The translations under genes were made by a program, and so were the position numbers. From NCBI GenBank assembly GCA_020637615.1, contig JACKKC010000034.1, forward strand, positions 1 through 30,561: a stretch of DNA of 30,561 bases, given 5' to 3'. The DNA is from Rhodovulum sp. (GTDB lineage: Bacteria; Pseudomonadota; Alphaproteobacteria; Rhodobacterales; Rhodobacteraceae). Each line of letters begins with the position of its first letter. The first letter of the stretch is position 1. The notes beneath the pieces are model-generated. The model ran no database searches and had not been told where the DNA came from. It saw only the letters and a program-made list of their open reading frames with translations. Below are positions 14,870 to 23,326 of the stretch, piece by piece.

Positions 14870-15299
14870 GTCAGACCCTTCGACATCCGGAAAATCCGCC
14901 CGGGACGCCTATCACACGGTCCGGTGATTGCAAGCCGGGCGGAGGCGTCTCCCGGAGGGCGGCTGCGCGGCCTTTCGGCCGTTCCGTTCCGCATCTTCCG
15001 CGATTTCTCCGGCGCGGCATCCGGGAACGAGGCCCGGCCACCGGGATAGGCCACGCGCGAACCGAAGCCTGGCGCCCCTTCCGAAGCGGGCCGCCAGACG
15101 GCCCGAACGCGTCCTCCCCTTCCCCCTGCGGGCAGATCCGCGCCCGGATCGGCCTCTGGCATCCGGCGGCGCGAAGCGCGGCCGAAAGCCCATTTGCGAT
15201 CGAACCGTCGCATGCCGCACCGGAGCTGCTGGGAAGCCCGGCGCCAGCCCCACCAGCTGGCCCCGTTCGTCGGCCGGCGCATTGTCGGCGAGGGCCGCG
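14870..15299. other. Intergenic region, 430 bases, no gene seen
   Basis: Between the arylsulfatase and pheS. It should hold the pheS promoter, but only a weak TTGCAA (14928-14933) is seen. No repeat of the two dispersed families and no RNA gene recognised. Confidence 0.4.
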
Positions 15300-17726
15300 C
15301 TACTGCTGTAACATCATCCGCTGCGCTTCGAGCTCCAGGTTCCGGTAGGGCTCGCCCGAGACCGTGACGCCGACCGCCTGGATCGTGCCGCCCTCGAACC
15401 TGCCGGGGGTCTGGTAGAGCTCGCTGACCGCGTCGCCGCTGTCGTAGCCGACGCAGAGACCGTCGCCCGACAGGGTGAACTTCGCCGGCTGCGTCCGCAT
15501 GTCGCCGGACGCCGCGGCCTGGTCGTTCACGTAGAGCGTGGTCGTGCCGAGCGACTCGCCGTTGTCCCCGGTCCCGGTCTTCTCGAACGCCATCCCGAGC
15601 GTGTACTTGCCCGGCGCCAGCTCCACGTCGGACTCGAACACCTGCTCCGGTTTGATGCCGAGGAAGTTGTAGACGTAGTAGAGCTTGCGGTCCTTGATGA
15701 AGAGCGCATGTCCGCCGAAGCGGGAGCCGTGGGCGAAGAGGACGCCCGAGGCGTCGGGATCGGTGATCTCGACATTGGCGAGGATCTTGTAGGACCGGCC
15801 GCGGACGTTCACGGCGACGCCTTCGGGCACCGGGGCGGTGTCGGGGTAGTAGATGTAGGTGTCGCGCGGCGCCTCCTCGGTGGGGCGCTCGGTGCCGAGC
15901 ACCTCGGCGGCGCTGCGGTCGTCGAGCGGCAGCACGTTGTTCTTCGCCGCCTCGTCGAACCAGGCCGCGATCAGTTCCTGCAGCTTCTCGGGATTTTCCT
16001 GGGCGAGGTTGTGCGCTTCAGAGCGGTCCTCGGCGACGTTGTAGAGCTCCCACTCGTCTTGATCGAAATGGCCCTTCCCGACCAGCGGCGCGTGCAGCGC
16101 CACGGCCTTCCAGCCGTCCTTCCAGATACCGCGCGTGCCGAGCATGGCGTAGTACTGGACGTGCTTCTCGGTGGGCGCGTCCGGTTCGGCGTCGAAGGTA
16201 TAGACCATCGAGACGCCGGAAAGCGGGTACTGGTCGACGCCGTGATTGACCTTGGGCATCTCGGTCCCGGTGATCTCGAGGATCGTCGGCACGATGTCGA
16301 CCGAGTGGTGATATTGCTGCCGGATTTCGCCGCGGGCCGGGATGCCCGCCGGCCAGGAGATGATCAGCGGGTCGTTGGTGCCGCCGGCGTATTGCGAATA
16401 GCGCTTGAACATCTTGAACGGTGCCGAGAAGGCCGAGGCCCAGCCGGTCGGGTAGTGGTTGTAGGTGTCGGGGCCGCCGAGCACGTCGAGGTACTTCAGG
16501 TTCTCGGCGAGGTCGTCGGGGTAGTTGTTGAAGAACTTGTTCTCGTTGACCGAGCCGTTGGGCGTGCCCTCGCCCGAGGCGCCGTTGTCGGCGGCGTAGA
16601 TGATGACCGTGTTCTCGTATTGATCGGTCTCCTTGAGGTAGTCGATGATGCGGCCGATCTGGTCGTCGGTGTAGGAGGAGAACCCGGCGTAGACCTCGGC
16701 CATGCGCGCGAAGAGCCGCTTCTCGTCGTCGTTCAGGCTGTCCCAGGGACGCACCGCATCGGCCGGGTTGGCCACGTCCTCGGGCAGCGGGTTCATCGGC
16801 GTGTCGACGGTGCCTTCGGGCAGGATCCCCCGCTCGATCATCCGGGCGGTGACCCAGGTCCGGTAGGCGTCATAGCCGTCGTCGAACTGGCCCGCGTACT
16901 TGTCCGCCCATTCCTGCGGCACGTGGTGCGGTGCGTGGTTGGCGCCGGGGTTGAACCACATGTACCAGGGCTTCGACGGGTTGGTCGCCTTCTGGTCGCG
17001 CAGCATGGATATCGCCTGCTCGGCCAGGTCCTTCGACAGGTGATAGCCCTCCTCCGGCGAATAGGGCTGCTCGATGAAGCGGTTGTCCTCGGTGAGGTCG
17101 GGATACCAGTTGTTGGTCTCGCCGCCGAGGAAGCCGTAGAAGCGGTCGAAGCCCTGCTGCGTCGGCCATTCCTTGCGGCTGGCGCCCGAGGCCACGTCCT
17201 GTTCGGGGACGTTGTGGTTCTTGCCGATCCAGAAGGTGCTGTAGCCGTTGTTGCGCAGCACCTCGGCGATGGTGGTCACCTGCGGCGGCAGGCGGCCGCT
17301 GGCGCCCGGGAAACCGTTCGCCGCCTCGGTGATCGCGGCCATGCCGTTCAGGTGGTGATTGCGCCCCGTCAGCAGCGTCGAGCGCGTCGGCGAGCAGAGC
17401 GCGGTGGTGTGCCATTGCGTGTAGGTCAGCCCGTCCGCGGCGAGGCTGTCGAGCGTCGGCATGCTGATCCGCCCGCCATAGGGCGACCAGGCCCCGAGCC
17501 CGGTGTCGTCATAGAGGATGAACAGGATGTTCGGCGATCCCTCGCGGGCCGGCGTGGGGATGAACGGGGTCCAGTCGGCCTGCGAATCCCGCACATCGAG
17601 CTCGATCTTGCCATTGAACCCCGGGTAACCGAGCGGCTCCTTCATGCTGGCGTTCTCTTGCGCCATTGTCGGTGCGGCCAGCAACGCGCAGATGGCCGAG
17701 CCCAGGACGGCAGTTTTCCAGGTCAT
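15300..17726 (-). CDS. Secreted arylsulfatase
   Basis: 808 residues. A signal peptide (MTWKTAVLGSAICALLAAPT, cut near MAQ) sends it to the periplasm. The sulfatase signature CSPTRSTLLTGR starts at Cys111, which the maturase FGE would convert to formylglycine. Asp73-Asp74 (FILYDDTG) and the later AADNGAS block supply calcium ligands. This large subfamily hydrolyses sulfate esters of aromatic or sugar substrates and ends in a beta-rich domain after about residue 600 (FAHGSRFGGHALFIKDRKLY). I set the start at 17726 for its GGAGG ribosome site and signal peptide. The substrate is unknown and no sulfate transporter is nearby. It lies between translation genes, so it may be an insertion relative to relatives. 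Confidence 0.93.
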   Translation of the reverse strand: MTWKTAVLGSAICALLAAPTMAQENASMKEPLGYPGFNGKIELDVRDSQADWTPFIPTPAREGSPNILFILYDDTGLGAWSPYGGRISMPTLDSLAADGLTYTQWHTTALCSPTRSTLLTGRNHHLNGMAAITEAANGFPGASGRLPPQVTTIAEVLRNNGYSTFWIGKNHNVPEQDVASGASRKEWPTQQGFDRFYGFLGGETNNWYPDLTEDNRFIEQPYSPEEGYHLSKDLAEQAISMLRDQKATNPSKPWYMWFNPGANHAPHHVPQEWADKYAGQFDDGYDAYRTWVTARMIERGILPEGTVDTPMNPLPEDVANPADAVRPWDSLNDDEKRLFARMAEVYAGFSSYTDDQIGRIIDYLKETDQYENTVIIYAADNGASGEGTPNGSVNENKFFNNYPDDLAENLKYLDVLGGPDTYNHYPTGWASAFSAPFKMFKRYSQYAGGTNDPLIISWPAGIPARGEIRQQYHHSVDIVPTILEITGTEMPKVNHGVDQYPLSGVSMVYTFDAEPDAPTEKHVQYYAMLGTRGIWKDGWKAVALHAPLVGKGHFDQDEWELYNVAEDRSEAHNLAQENPEKLQELIAAWFDEAAKNNVLPLDDRSAAEVLGTERPTEEAPRDTYIYYPDTAPVPEGVAVNVRGRSYKILANVEITDPDASGVLFAHGSRFGGHALFIKDRKLYYVYNFLGIKPEQVFESDVELAPGKYTLGMAFEKTGTGDNGESLGTTTLYVNDQAAASGDMRTQPAKFTLSGDGLCVGYDSGDAVSELYQTPGRFEGGTIQAVGVTVSGEPYRNLELEAQRMMLQQ

Positions 17727-17921
17727 GTCGTGTCCTCCCCGCGACTTGCCTGAGCGACATATAGCACATCTTCGCATCGGGGCGGCGCTCGAAAGCCTCG
17801 TGTCGATGCGCTGGCGGGTTTCGACCCGGACGCCATGGCTGAGGCGGCGGGCTCCGAAGGCGGTCGCCTCTATGCATCCCCGTCCCGGTGGCGCCCGAGG
17901 GTCGGGGTACGGGCCCGGCGT

Positions 17922-18698
17922 TCAGTCCTTCCAGGGCAGGCCGCCGGCGAAGCTCTTGTAGCTCACCGCCGCGGCATAGCCCGCATCGACGGGCAGGGTG
18001 ACGCCGGTGATCGCCGCGGCCGCGTCGGAGCAGAGGAAGGCCACCACGTCGGCGATGTGGCGCGGCATCACCAGCATGTCGAGCGCCCCGGAGGCGCGGA
18101 TGACCGCCGGGTCGCGCTCGCCGGCGTCGATGCGCGCCTGCATCGCCGGGGTGATCACATAGGTCGGCGCCACGGCGTTCACCCGCACCCCGTGCCGGCC
18201 GAGCTCGACCGAGAGGATCTGGGTCAGCCGCAGGATCGCGGTCTTGGAGGGGCCGTAGGCCGGCAGCGGCAGCGCCGAGAAGGAATTGACCGAGCCGATC
18301 GTCACGATCGCGCCGCGGCCCGCCGCGCGCATCTGCCGCCCGAAGGCGCGGCAGCTCAAGACCGTGCCGCGGTAGTTGACCGCCCAGACCCGGTCGTGGA
18401 TGGCCATGTCCTCGTCCATGACCGTCGCCACGGTCTCGAGGATGCCGGCGGAGGTCACGAGGATGTCGGGGGCGCCGGTGTCGGCCTCGATGCGCTCGGC
18501 GATGGCGAGAAGCGCCGCCTCGTCGGTCACGTCGATGCCCGCGGATCGCGCCCCGCCGCCGATGTCCGCGGCCACCTCGGCGGCGCGGGCGGCATTGGCA
18601 TCGAGGATCCAGACCCGCGCGCCCTCGGCGGCGAAGCGCCGCGCGCAGGCCTCGCCGAGGCCGCTGGCCCCGCCCGTGATCACCGCCGTCCTGGTCAT
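17922..18698 (-). CDS. SDR-family oxidoreductase
   Basis: 258 residues, a classical short-chain dehydrogenase/reductase. TGGASGLG at residues 8-15 is the nucleotide-binding glycine motif. Asp33 at the end of the second strand suggests NAD(H) rather than NADP(H). The catalytic set is Ser136 (TIGSVNSFS), Tyr148 and Lys152 (YGPSK). The usual NNAG is replaced by TSAG, a tolerated change. The C-terminal loop is of the type that closes over substrate. Substrate cannot be inferred. GGAGG precedes the ATG at 18698. It lies on the same strand as the sulfatase downstream and rplT upstream, but an intrinsic-like hairpin separates it from rplT. Confidence 0.92.
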   Translation of the reverse strand: MTRTAVITGGASGLGEACARRFAAEGARVWILDANAARAAEVAADIGGGARSAGIDVTDEAALLAIAERIEADTGAPDILVTSAGILETVATVMDEDMAIHDRVWAVNYRGTVLSCRAFGRQMRAAGRGAIVTIGSVNSFSALPLPAYGPSKTAILRLTQILSVELGRHGVRVNAVAPTYVITPAMQARIDAGERDPAVIRASGALDMLVMPRHIADVVAFLCSDAAAAITGVTLPVDAGYAAAVSYKSFAGGLPWKD

Positions 18699-18763
18699 GC
18701 CCGCCTCCGCTGTCGCCCGGCCGCGAACCTAGCGCGGGCGCGGGCCCGCGTCACCTCGCAGAA

Positions 18764-18788
18764 ACGCCGCCGGGGATGCCGGCGGCGT
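18764..18788 (-). terminator. Terminator after rplT
   Basis: A perfect 10-bp stem (ACGCCGCCGG with CCGGCGGCGT) and 5-base loop. On the minus strand it is followed by TTTC, a short T run typical of GC-rich genomes. It would end the rpmI-rplT transcript. Confidence 0.7.
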
Positions 18789-18822
18789 GCGGTCTGGTTC
18801 CGGGCTTAGGCCGGGGAAGCGA

Positions 18823-19185
18823 TCAGGCGAGCGCGGCCTTGGCCTGGTCGACGATGGCGCCGAAGGCTTCGGGCTCGCGCACCGCGAGATCGGCGAGCAC
18901 CTTGCGGTCCACCTCGATCCCGGCGCGGTCGAGGCCGTTGATGAAGCGCGAATAGGTCAGGTCGGCGTCATGGGCGCGCACGCCGGCGTTGATGCGCTGG
19001 ATCCAGAGCGCGCGGAAGGTGCGCTTGCGCGCCTTGCGGTCGCGCGTGGCGTATTCCATCGCCCGGTCGACCGCCTGGGTGGCGGTGCGGAAATTGGTCG
19101 AGCGGGCGCCGTAATAGCCCTTGGCGGCCTTGACGACCTTGCGGTGACGGGCGTGGGAGGCCGGGCCTCCTTTGACACGGGACAT
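18823..19185 (-). CDS. rplT: 50S ribosomal protein L20
   Basis: 120 residues, normal for L20, which binds 23S rRNA early in large-subunit assembly and in several bacteria also represses its own operon. The N-terminal basic extension (MSRVKGGPASHARHRKVVKA) and the globular core with RKRTFRALWIQRINAGVRAH are characteristic. It starts 15 bases after rpmI stops. The usual upstream partner infC is not on this side of rpmI in the window. Confidence 0.98.
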   Translation of the reverse strand: MSRVKGGPASHARHRKVVKAAKGYYGARSTNFRTATQAVDRAMEYATRDRKARKRTFRALWIQRINAGVRAHDADLTYSRFINGLDRAGIEVDRKVLADLAVREPEAFGAIVDQAKAALA

Positions 19186-19200
19186 CTGCGTTCCTCCGGA

Positions 19201-19401
19201 TCAGCGGTGATAGGGCATGTAGGTCTTGACGATCTTCTCGTCCGGCGCCGAGAGCACCGTGGTGCCGCGGGCGTTGCGGATGAATTTCGTCGACCGCTTG
19301 ATCATGCCGTGCCGCTTGCCGGCCTGGGAGGCGACGATCCGGCCGTTGGCCGTCACCTTGAAGCGCTTCTTGGCGCTCGCCTTGGTCTTCATCTTGGGCA
19401 T
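19201..19401 (-). CDS. rpmI: 50S ribosomal protein L35
   Basis: 66 residues, starting MPKMKTKASAKKRFKVTANG, the standard L35 N-terminus, and ending MPYHR. It is first gene of the rpmI-rplT operon. A GGAG ribosome site (minus strand, AAGGAGACGGAA) precedes the ATG, and a strong promoter is about 75 bases upstream. Confidence 0.98.
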   Translation of the reverse strand: MPKMKTKASAKKRFKVTANGRIVASQAGKRHGMIKRSTKFIRNARGTTVLSAPDEKIVKTYMPYHR

Positions 19402-19475
19402 TTCCGTCTCCTTGATCGGATGTGGTTCGGACGCGCCGAGGCAGCCCTTTTCGCCGGGCGGGTCGAGAAGGCGGG

Positions 19476-19504
19476 CTTATAGGCGGGGGCGCGGGGCCGG
19501 TCAA
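19476..19504 (-). promoter_or_regulatory. Promoter of rpmI-rplT
   Basis: Minus strand: TTGACC (19499-19504), a 17-base spacer, and TATAAG (19476-19481). This is close to the sigma-70/RpoD consensus. Transcription would begin near 19469, leaving a leader of about 68 bases before rpmI. Confidence 0.75.
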
Positions 19505-19656
19505 GCGCGTCCGGTCGCCGGCCGGGTCGGGCGCGGCCCGGCGGTGCCCGCCGGGCGGGATGGATGTCCTGACCTGCCCCTAGCCCTGGCGGGGCCTTGC
19601 GGGCGCGCCGGTCCGGCGCAATTCTCGCCGCAGGCGGGGGCGCAGGGAGCCGCGTG

Positions 19657-20112
19657 ATGGAGATAGGCGAGGAGGATCCGGCCGTGGCGGATGTCGCCGC
19701 GCTGCTCGCGCTGCACCGGAACGACGCCCACCGGCATTCGTCGCCGGGGTCCGGGCCTGCGCTCGACGTCGACGCATTGCGGGCGCCCGGCATCAGCTTC
19801 TGGACCGCCCGGGACGGCGGGCGGCTCCTCGGCTGCGGCGCCATGCGCGAGATCGACGCCGGGCATGGCGAGATCAAGTCGATGCATGTCGACCGGGCTT
19901 CGCGCGGCCGGGGCGTCGGCGCGGCGATTCTGGCGCATATCCTCGAAACCGCCCGGAGCCGCGGCTACCGGCGCGTGAGCCTCCAGACGGGGGCCGATGC
20001 GACCTTCGCGGCGGCCCGGGCGCTCTATGCGCGCTTCGGTTTCCTGCCCTGTCCACCCTTCGGCGGCGATCGGGAGGACCGGCACAGCATCTTCCTGTCG
20101 CTCGATCTCTAG
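19657..20112 (+). CDS. GNAT-family N-acetyltransferase
   Basis: 151 residues. The acetyl-CoA pyrophosphate loop SRGRGVGAAILAHILETARS sits near residues 86-105, preceded by the strand EIKSMHVDRA. The C-terminal ...ALYARFGFLPCPPFG is typical of the fold, and relatives are often annotated as YafP/PhnO-like acetyltransferases. I placed the start at the ATG at 19657 with CAGGGAG upstream; GTG at 19654 is an equally possible start. It is divergent from rpmI and convergent with pyk. The acceptor substrate is unknown. Confidence 0.85.
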   Translation: MEIGEEDPAVADVAALLALHRNDAHRHSSPGSGPALDVDALRAPGISFWTARDGGRLLGCGAMREIDAGHGEIKSMHVDRASRGRGVGAAILAHILETARSRGYRRVSLQTGADATFAAARALYARFGFLPCPPFGGDREDRHSIFLSLDL

Positions 20113-20117
20113 TCCCG

Positions 20118-20136
20118 CGGCCCCCGGGGAGGGCCG
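20118..20136. terminator. Possible hairpin between GNAT gene and pyk
   Basis: CGGCCC and GGGCCG arms 20118-20136 lie in the short gap between these convergent genes. There is no T run, so it is only a weak candidate for a two-way terminator. Confidence 0.3.
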
Positions 20137-20165
20137 GCGTGGGGCAGGCTGAGGGGGCGGCGGCG

Positions 20166-21623
20166 TCAGTCCTCGCCGCCGCCGGCGTAGATCTTCTTCT
20201 CGTCGCAGGGGGCCACGCGCAGGATGTTCGTCGAGCCCGGCTGGCCGAAGGGGATGCCGGCGGTGACGATGATGCGGTCGGCGTCGGTGGCGAAGCCGTG
20301 CTCGCGCGCCGCCCGGGCGGCGTTCACCACCGCCATCTTGAAGCGGTCGACCTCGGCGGTGACCACGCAATGCAGGCCCCAGCTCAGCGCGAGCCGGCGG
20401 GCGGTGCGCACCAAGGGCGTCAGGGCGATGATCGGCACCTTCGGGCGCTCGCGCGCCGCGAGGAGCGCGGTGGTTCCGGAATGCGAGAAGCAGCAGATCG
20501 CCTTGACGTTGGTGGTCTCGGCCACTTCCCGGGCGGCGACGGTGATCGCGTCGGCGACGCTGTGGCGGCTCGGCGTGCGGGAGGCCTCGATGATCTGGCG
20601 ATAGACGGTGTCGCTCTCCACCGAGGCGGCGACGTTGTTCATGGTGGTGACCGCCTCGACGGGATAGTCGCCGGCGGCCGATTCCGCCGAGAGCATCACC
20701 CCGTCGGCGCCCTCGTAGATCGCCGTCGCCACGTCCGAGACCTCGGCGCGGGTCGGGACCGGGGCGGTGATCATGCTCTCGAGCATCTGCGTCGCCACGA
20801 TCACCGGCTTGCCCACGGCGCGGGAAAGCCGCACGAGGCGCTTCTGGATCGGCGGCAGGCTGGTGACGGGCAGCTCGACCCCGAGGTCGCCGCGCGCGAC
20901 CATGATGCCGTCGGAGGCCTCGAGGATCTCGGCGAAGGCCTTGACCGCGGCGGGCTTCTCGATCTTCGACATGATCGCCGCGCGCCCGTCCACGAGCTCG
21001 CGGGCCTCGTGCACGTCCTGGGCGCGCTGCACGAAGCTGAGCGCCAGCCAGTCGACGCCGAGCTCGCAGACGAATTCCAGGTCGCTGCGGTCCTTCGCCG
21101 ACAAGGCCGCCAGCGGCAGCACCACGTCGGGCACGTTGATGCCCTTGCGGTTCGAGATCTCGCCGCCGACCTCGACCACGGTATCGGCGTGCTCGGGGGA
21201 GACGTTCGTGACGCGCACGCGGATCTTGCCGTCGTTGACCAGCAGCGTCGAGCCCGGCTCGAGCGCGGCGAAGATCTCGGGGTGCGGCAGGCAGACCCGG
21301 GCCGCGTCGCCCTCGGCGGGGTCGAGGTCGAAGCGGAAGGCCGCGCCCTCCTGCAGCGTCTCCGCGCCCCTGGCGAAGACGCCGCAGCGCAGCTTCGGCC
21401 CCTGGAGGTCGGCGAGAATCCCGATCGGCCGGCCGACCGCCGCCTCGACCTCGCGCACCGCGCGGTGGCGACGGGCGATGTCGTCCTGGGTGCCGTGGCT
21501 CATGTTGATGCGGAAGACGTCGGCACCCGCGAGATAGAGGGCGCGGATGGTCTCGGTGCTCTCGGAGGCGGGACCGAGGGTTGCGACAATCTTCACGTTG
21601 CGCTGACGGCGGAGCTGAGTCAT
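20166..21623 (-). CDS. pyk: Pyruvate kinase
   Basis: 485 residues. It catalyses the last glycolytic step, phosphoenolpyruvate and ADP to pyruvate and ATP, in the cytosol. NVKIVATLGPASESTETIRA is the N-terminus. Motifs include RINMSHG (PEP and K+ site), the active-site region IMSKIEKPAAVKAF (catalytic Lys), MVARGDLGVELP (metal-binding) and MLSAESAAGDYPVEAV. The C-terminal domain follows (ALTPLVRTARRLALSWGLHC). Length is normal. It is transcribed from a promoter between it and the divergent amidohydrolase gene. Confidence 0.98.
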   Translation of the reverse strand: MTQLRRQRNVKIVATLGPASESTETIRALYLAGADVFRINMSHGTQDDIARRHRAVREVEAAVGRPIGILADLQGPKLRCGVFARGAETLQEGAAFRFDLDPAEGDAARVCLPHPEIFAALEPGSTLLVNDGKIRVRVTNVSPEHADTVVEVGGEISNRKGINVPDVVLPLAALSAKDRSDLEFVCELGVDWLALSFVQRAQDVHEARELVDGRAAIMSKIEKPAAVKAFAEILEASDGIMVARGDLGVELPVTSLPPIQKRLVRLSRAVGKPVIVATQMLESMITAPVPTRAEVSDVATAIYEGADGVMLSAESAAGDYPVEAVTTMNNVAASVESDTVYRQIIEASRTPSRHSVADAITVAAREVAETTNVKAICCFSHSGTTALLAARERPKVPIIALTPLVRTARRLALSWGLHCVVTAEVDRFKMAVVNAARAAREHGFATDADRIIVTAGIPFGQPGSTNILRVAPCDEKKIYAGGGED

Positions 21624-21652
21624 CTGGGGCCAATCCTTTGCGGGTCGGCCCG

Positions 21653-21680
21653 CTTATACCGAAACGGTTCGGTGATGAAA
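21653..21680 (-). promoter_or_regulatory. pyk promoter with internal palindrome
   Basis: On the minus strand: TTTCAT (21675-21680), a 16-base spacer, and TATAAG (21653-21658). The spacer holds the perfect inverted repeat ACCGAA-ACGG-TTCGGT (21658-21673). A further half-site CCGAACC lies at 21690-21696. A repressor bound here would block the polymerase. Confidence 0.5.
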
Positions 21681-21774
21681 CGAAAAACCCCGAACCGGAG
21701 CGCCGGATTCCGCGCATCCCTCGCTGGCCTCCGCCAGGCTGCCCGCATAGTGTGCAGCGCAACTCGAACCTCGG

Positions 21775-22548
21775 ATGATGCCCATGACCGGCCCGGCTGC
21801 CTATGAACGCGTGAACGTCGACGGATCGGCGGGGATGCTGATCCTCTGCGACCATGCGACCAACGCGGTGCCGGAGGCGGTGAACGGCGGCTCGCTGGGG
21901 CTTTCCGATTCGGAGATGGCCCGGCACATCGCCTATGACCTCGGGGCGCGCGGGGTCGCGATGGCCCTGGCCGAGATGCTGGACGCGCCGGCGGTGCTGT
22001 CGCGCTTCTCGCGGCTGGTGATCGATCCCAACCGCGGCGAGGACGATCCGACGCTGGTGATGCAGCTCTACGACGGCACCATCGTTCCGGCCAACCGCGG
22101 CATCGAGGCGCAGGAGGTGCGCCGGCGGCTCGTGGCCTATCACCGCCCCTATCACGCGGCGATCGACGCCCAGATCGGGCAGATGGTCGAGGCCGGGCAT
22201 GCGCCGGCGCTGATCGCGATCCATTCCTACACGCCGCAGCTCGTGGGCCGTCCGCCCCGCCCCTGGCAGATCGGCGTGCTCTGGCATCACGACGGCCGCA
22301 TCGCCCGCCCGCTGCTGGCGCGGCTGCGGGCGGAGCCCGACCTGACGGTGGGCGAGAACCAGCCCTATTCCGGCCAGCTCGAAGGCGACACGCTGAGCCG
22401 GCACGGCACCAAGCGCGGGCTGCGGCACGTGCTGATCGAGCTGCGCCACGACGAGATCGAGAGCGAGGCCGGCCAGCGCGCCTGGGCGGCGCGGCTCGCC
22501 CCGATCCTCGCCGAGGTGGTCGAGCGGACCGTGGCGGAGGCGCTTTAG
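21775..22548 (+). CDS. N-formylglutamate amidohydrolase family protein
   Basis: 257 residues. LILCDHATNAVPEAVNGGSL near residue 22, AYDLGARGVAMALAEMLDAP, SRFSRLVIDPNR and IAIHSYTP give the conserved metal-binding and substrate motifs of the family (PF05013). HutG of this family hydrolyses N-formylglutamate to formate and glutamate in histidine degradation. No other hut gene is nearby, so the substrate may differ. Three ATG codons (21775, 21778, 21784) compete as start and no good ribosome site decides. It is divergent from pyk. Confidence 0.88.
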   Translation: MMPMTGPAAYERVNVDGSAGMLILCDHATNAVPEAVNGGSLGLSDSEMARHIAYDLGARGVAMALAEMLDAPAVLSRFSRLVIDPNRGEDDPTLVMQLYDGTIVPANRGIEAQEVRRRLVAYHRPYHAAIDAQIGQMVEAGHAPALIAIHSYTPQLVGRPPRPWQIGVLWHHDGRIARPLLARLRAEPDLTVGENQPYSGQLEGDTLSRHGTKRGLRHVLIELRHDEIESEAGQRAWAARLAPILAEVVERTVAEAL

Positions 22549-22703
22549 GCGGATCGTCGCGGGGCGGGACGCCGCCGTTTCCGGGCCCGGCCCCGGAGTC
22601 GCGCGGGACCTTGCCTGTCGCCCCGATCCGGCCCACCTTCGAGGGGGAGACGACGGCCCGCGCGCCGGGCTGCGGGAGCGCCGGAACCGGAGGAGGGTTC
22701 ACG

Positions 22704-23000
22704 ATGGATGACGGGACACGGATCGAACTGGAGGCGGCTGCCTTTCGCGCGCTGCGCGACCACCTGCGCGCCCGGACGGATGTGCAGAACATCGACCTGA
22801 TGAACCTGGCCGGCTTCTGCCGGAACTGTCTCAGCCGCTGGTATCAGGAGGCCGCCGCCGACCGCGACATCGCCATGAGCAAGGAAGAGGCGCGCGAGCT
22901 CTTCTACGGCATGCCCTATTCGGATTGGACCGCGCGCTACCGCACCGAGGCGAGCCCCGAGGCGCTGGCGAAGTTCGACCCCTCCGAGCTCGGGCGATAG
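22704..23000 (+). CDS. DUF1244 domain protein
   Basis: 98 residues, starting MDDGTRIELEAAAFRALRDH. DVQNIDLMNLAGFCRNCLSR followed by WYQEAAADRDIAMSKEEARE is the conserved block of the DUF1244 family (two cysteines in CRNC, all-helical). Members are cytosolic and of unknown function. GGAGGAGGG (22689-22697) is a very strong ribosome site and fixes the ATG at 22704. It follows the amidohydrolase gene after 155 bases and may be in its operon. Confidence 0.9.
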   Translation: MDDGTRIELEAAAFRALRDHLRARTDVQNIDLMNLAGFCRNCLSRWYQEAAADRDIAMSKEEARELFYGMPYSDWTARYRTEASPEALAKFDPSELGR

Positions 23001-23030
23001 GCTTCGGGGCCGGGAAGGGTCATTCCTGCT

Positions 23031-23088
23031 CCTCTGACCTGATCCTCTGACCTGATCCTCTGGCCTGATCCTCTGGCCTGATCCTCGG
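23031..23088. repeat. 13-bp tandem repeat, about 4.4 copies
   Basis: Units CCTCTGACCTGAT, CCTCTGACCTGAT, CCTCTGGCCTGAT and CCTCTGGCCTGAT (23031-23082), then a partial CCTC. The two halves differ by one A/G change, as expected from recent duplication. It is intergenic and probably variable in copy number between strains. Confidence 0.9.
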
Positions 23089-23208
23089 GCGGTCGCCGTG
23101 CGGCGTCCGAAAATCTGCGGCTCGCGCCTCCGGGCGACCTGACCCGGCCGGGCCATCCCATTTGGAGCCATTCTTTTTTCCACGGACTTCCCGCAGCAGG
23201 ACGAGAGA

Positions 23209-23248
23209 AGCGCCCGCGTCGTGCCGGAGGCACGCCTCCGGCGTGACG
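23209..23248 (-). repeat. Dispersed palindromic repeat, family 2, copy 2
   Basis: Inverted copy of 11889-11928 (39 of 40 bases). It includes a perfect hairpin, GCCGGAGGC (23223-23231) and GCCTCCGGC (23234-23242), with a 2-base loop. Flanking similarity extends to about 23130-23290. Confidence 0.8.
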
Positions 23249-23326
23249 GGGCGGGGAGGGCGCTGCCCGGTGGTGCCCACCGGTCGGGGTGGTTGCGCCG
23301 GGCGCTTCTGGAGTTCGGGCGGAAGA

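Noticed and set aside
15708..17753. 681-residue open frame on the plus strand
   Set aside because: Exact antisense of the arylsulfatase, whose signal peptide and active site motif leave no doubt.
18787..19482. 231-residue plus-strand frame
   Set aside because: Antisense of rplT and rpmI, both certain.
19501..22449. 982-residue open frame on the minus strand
   Set aside because: A composite antisense/alternate frame over the amidohydrolase, pyk and GNAT genes, which are each clearly coding.
23031..23088. CRISPR array
   Set aside because: Repeats are 13 bases and directly abutting, with no spacers and no cas genes.
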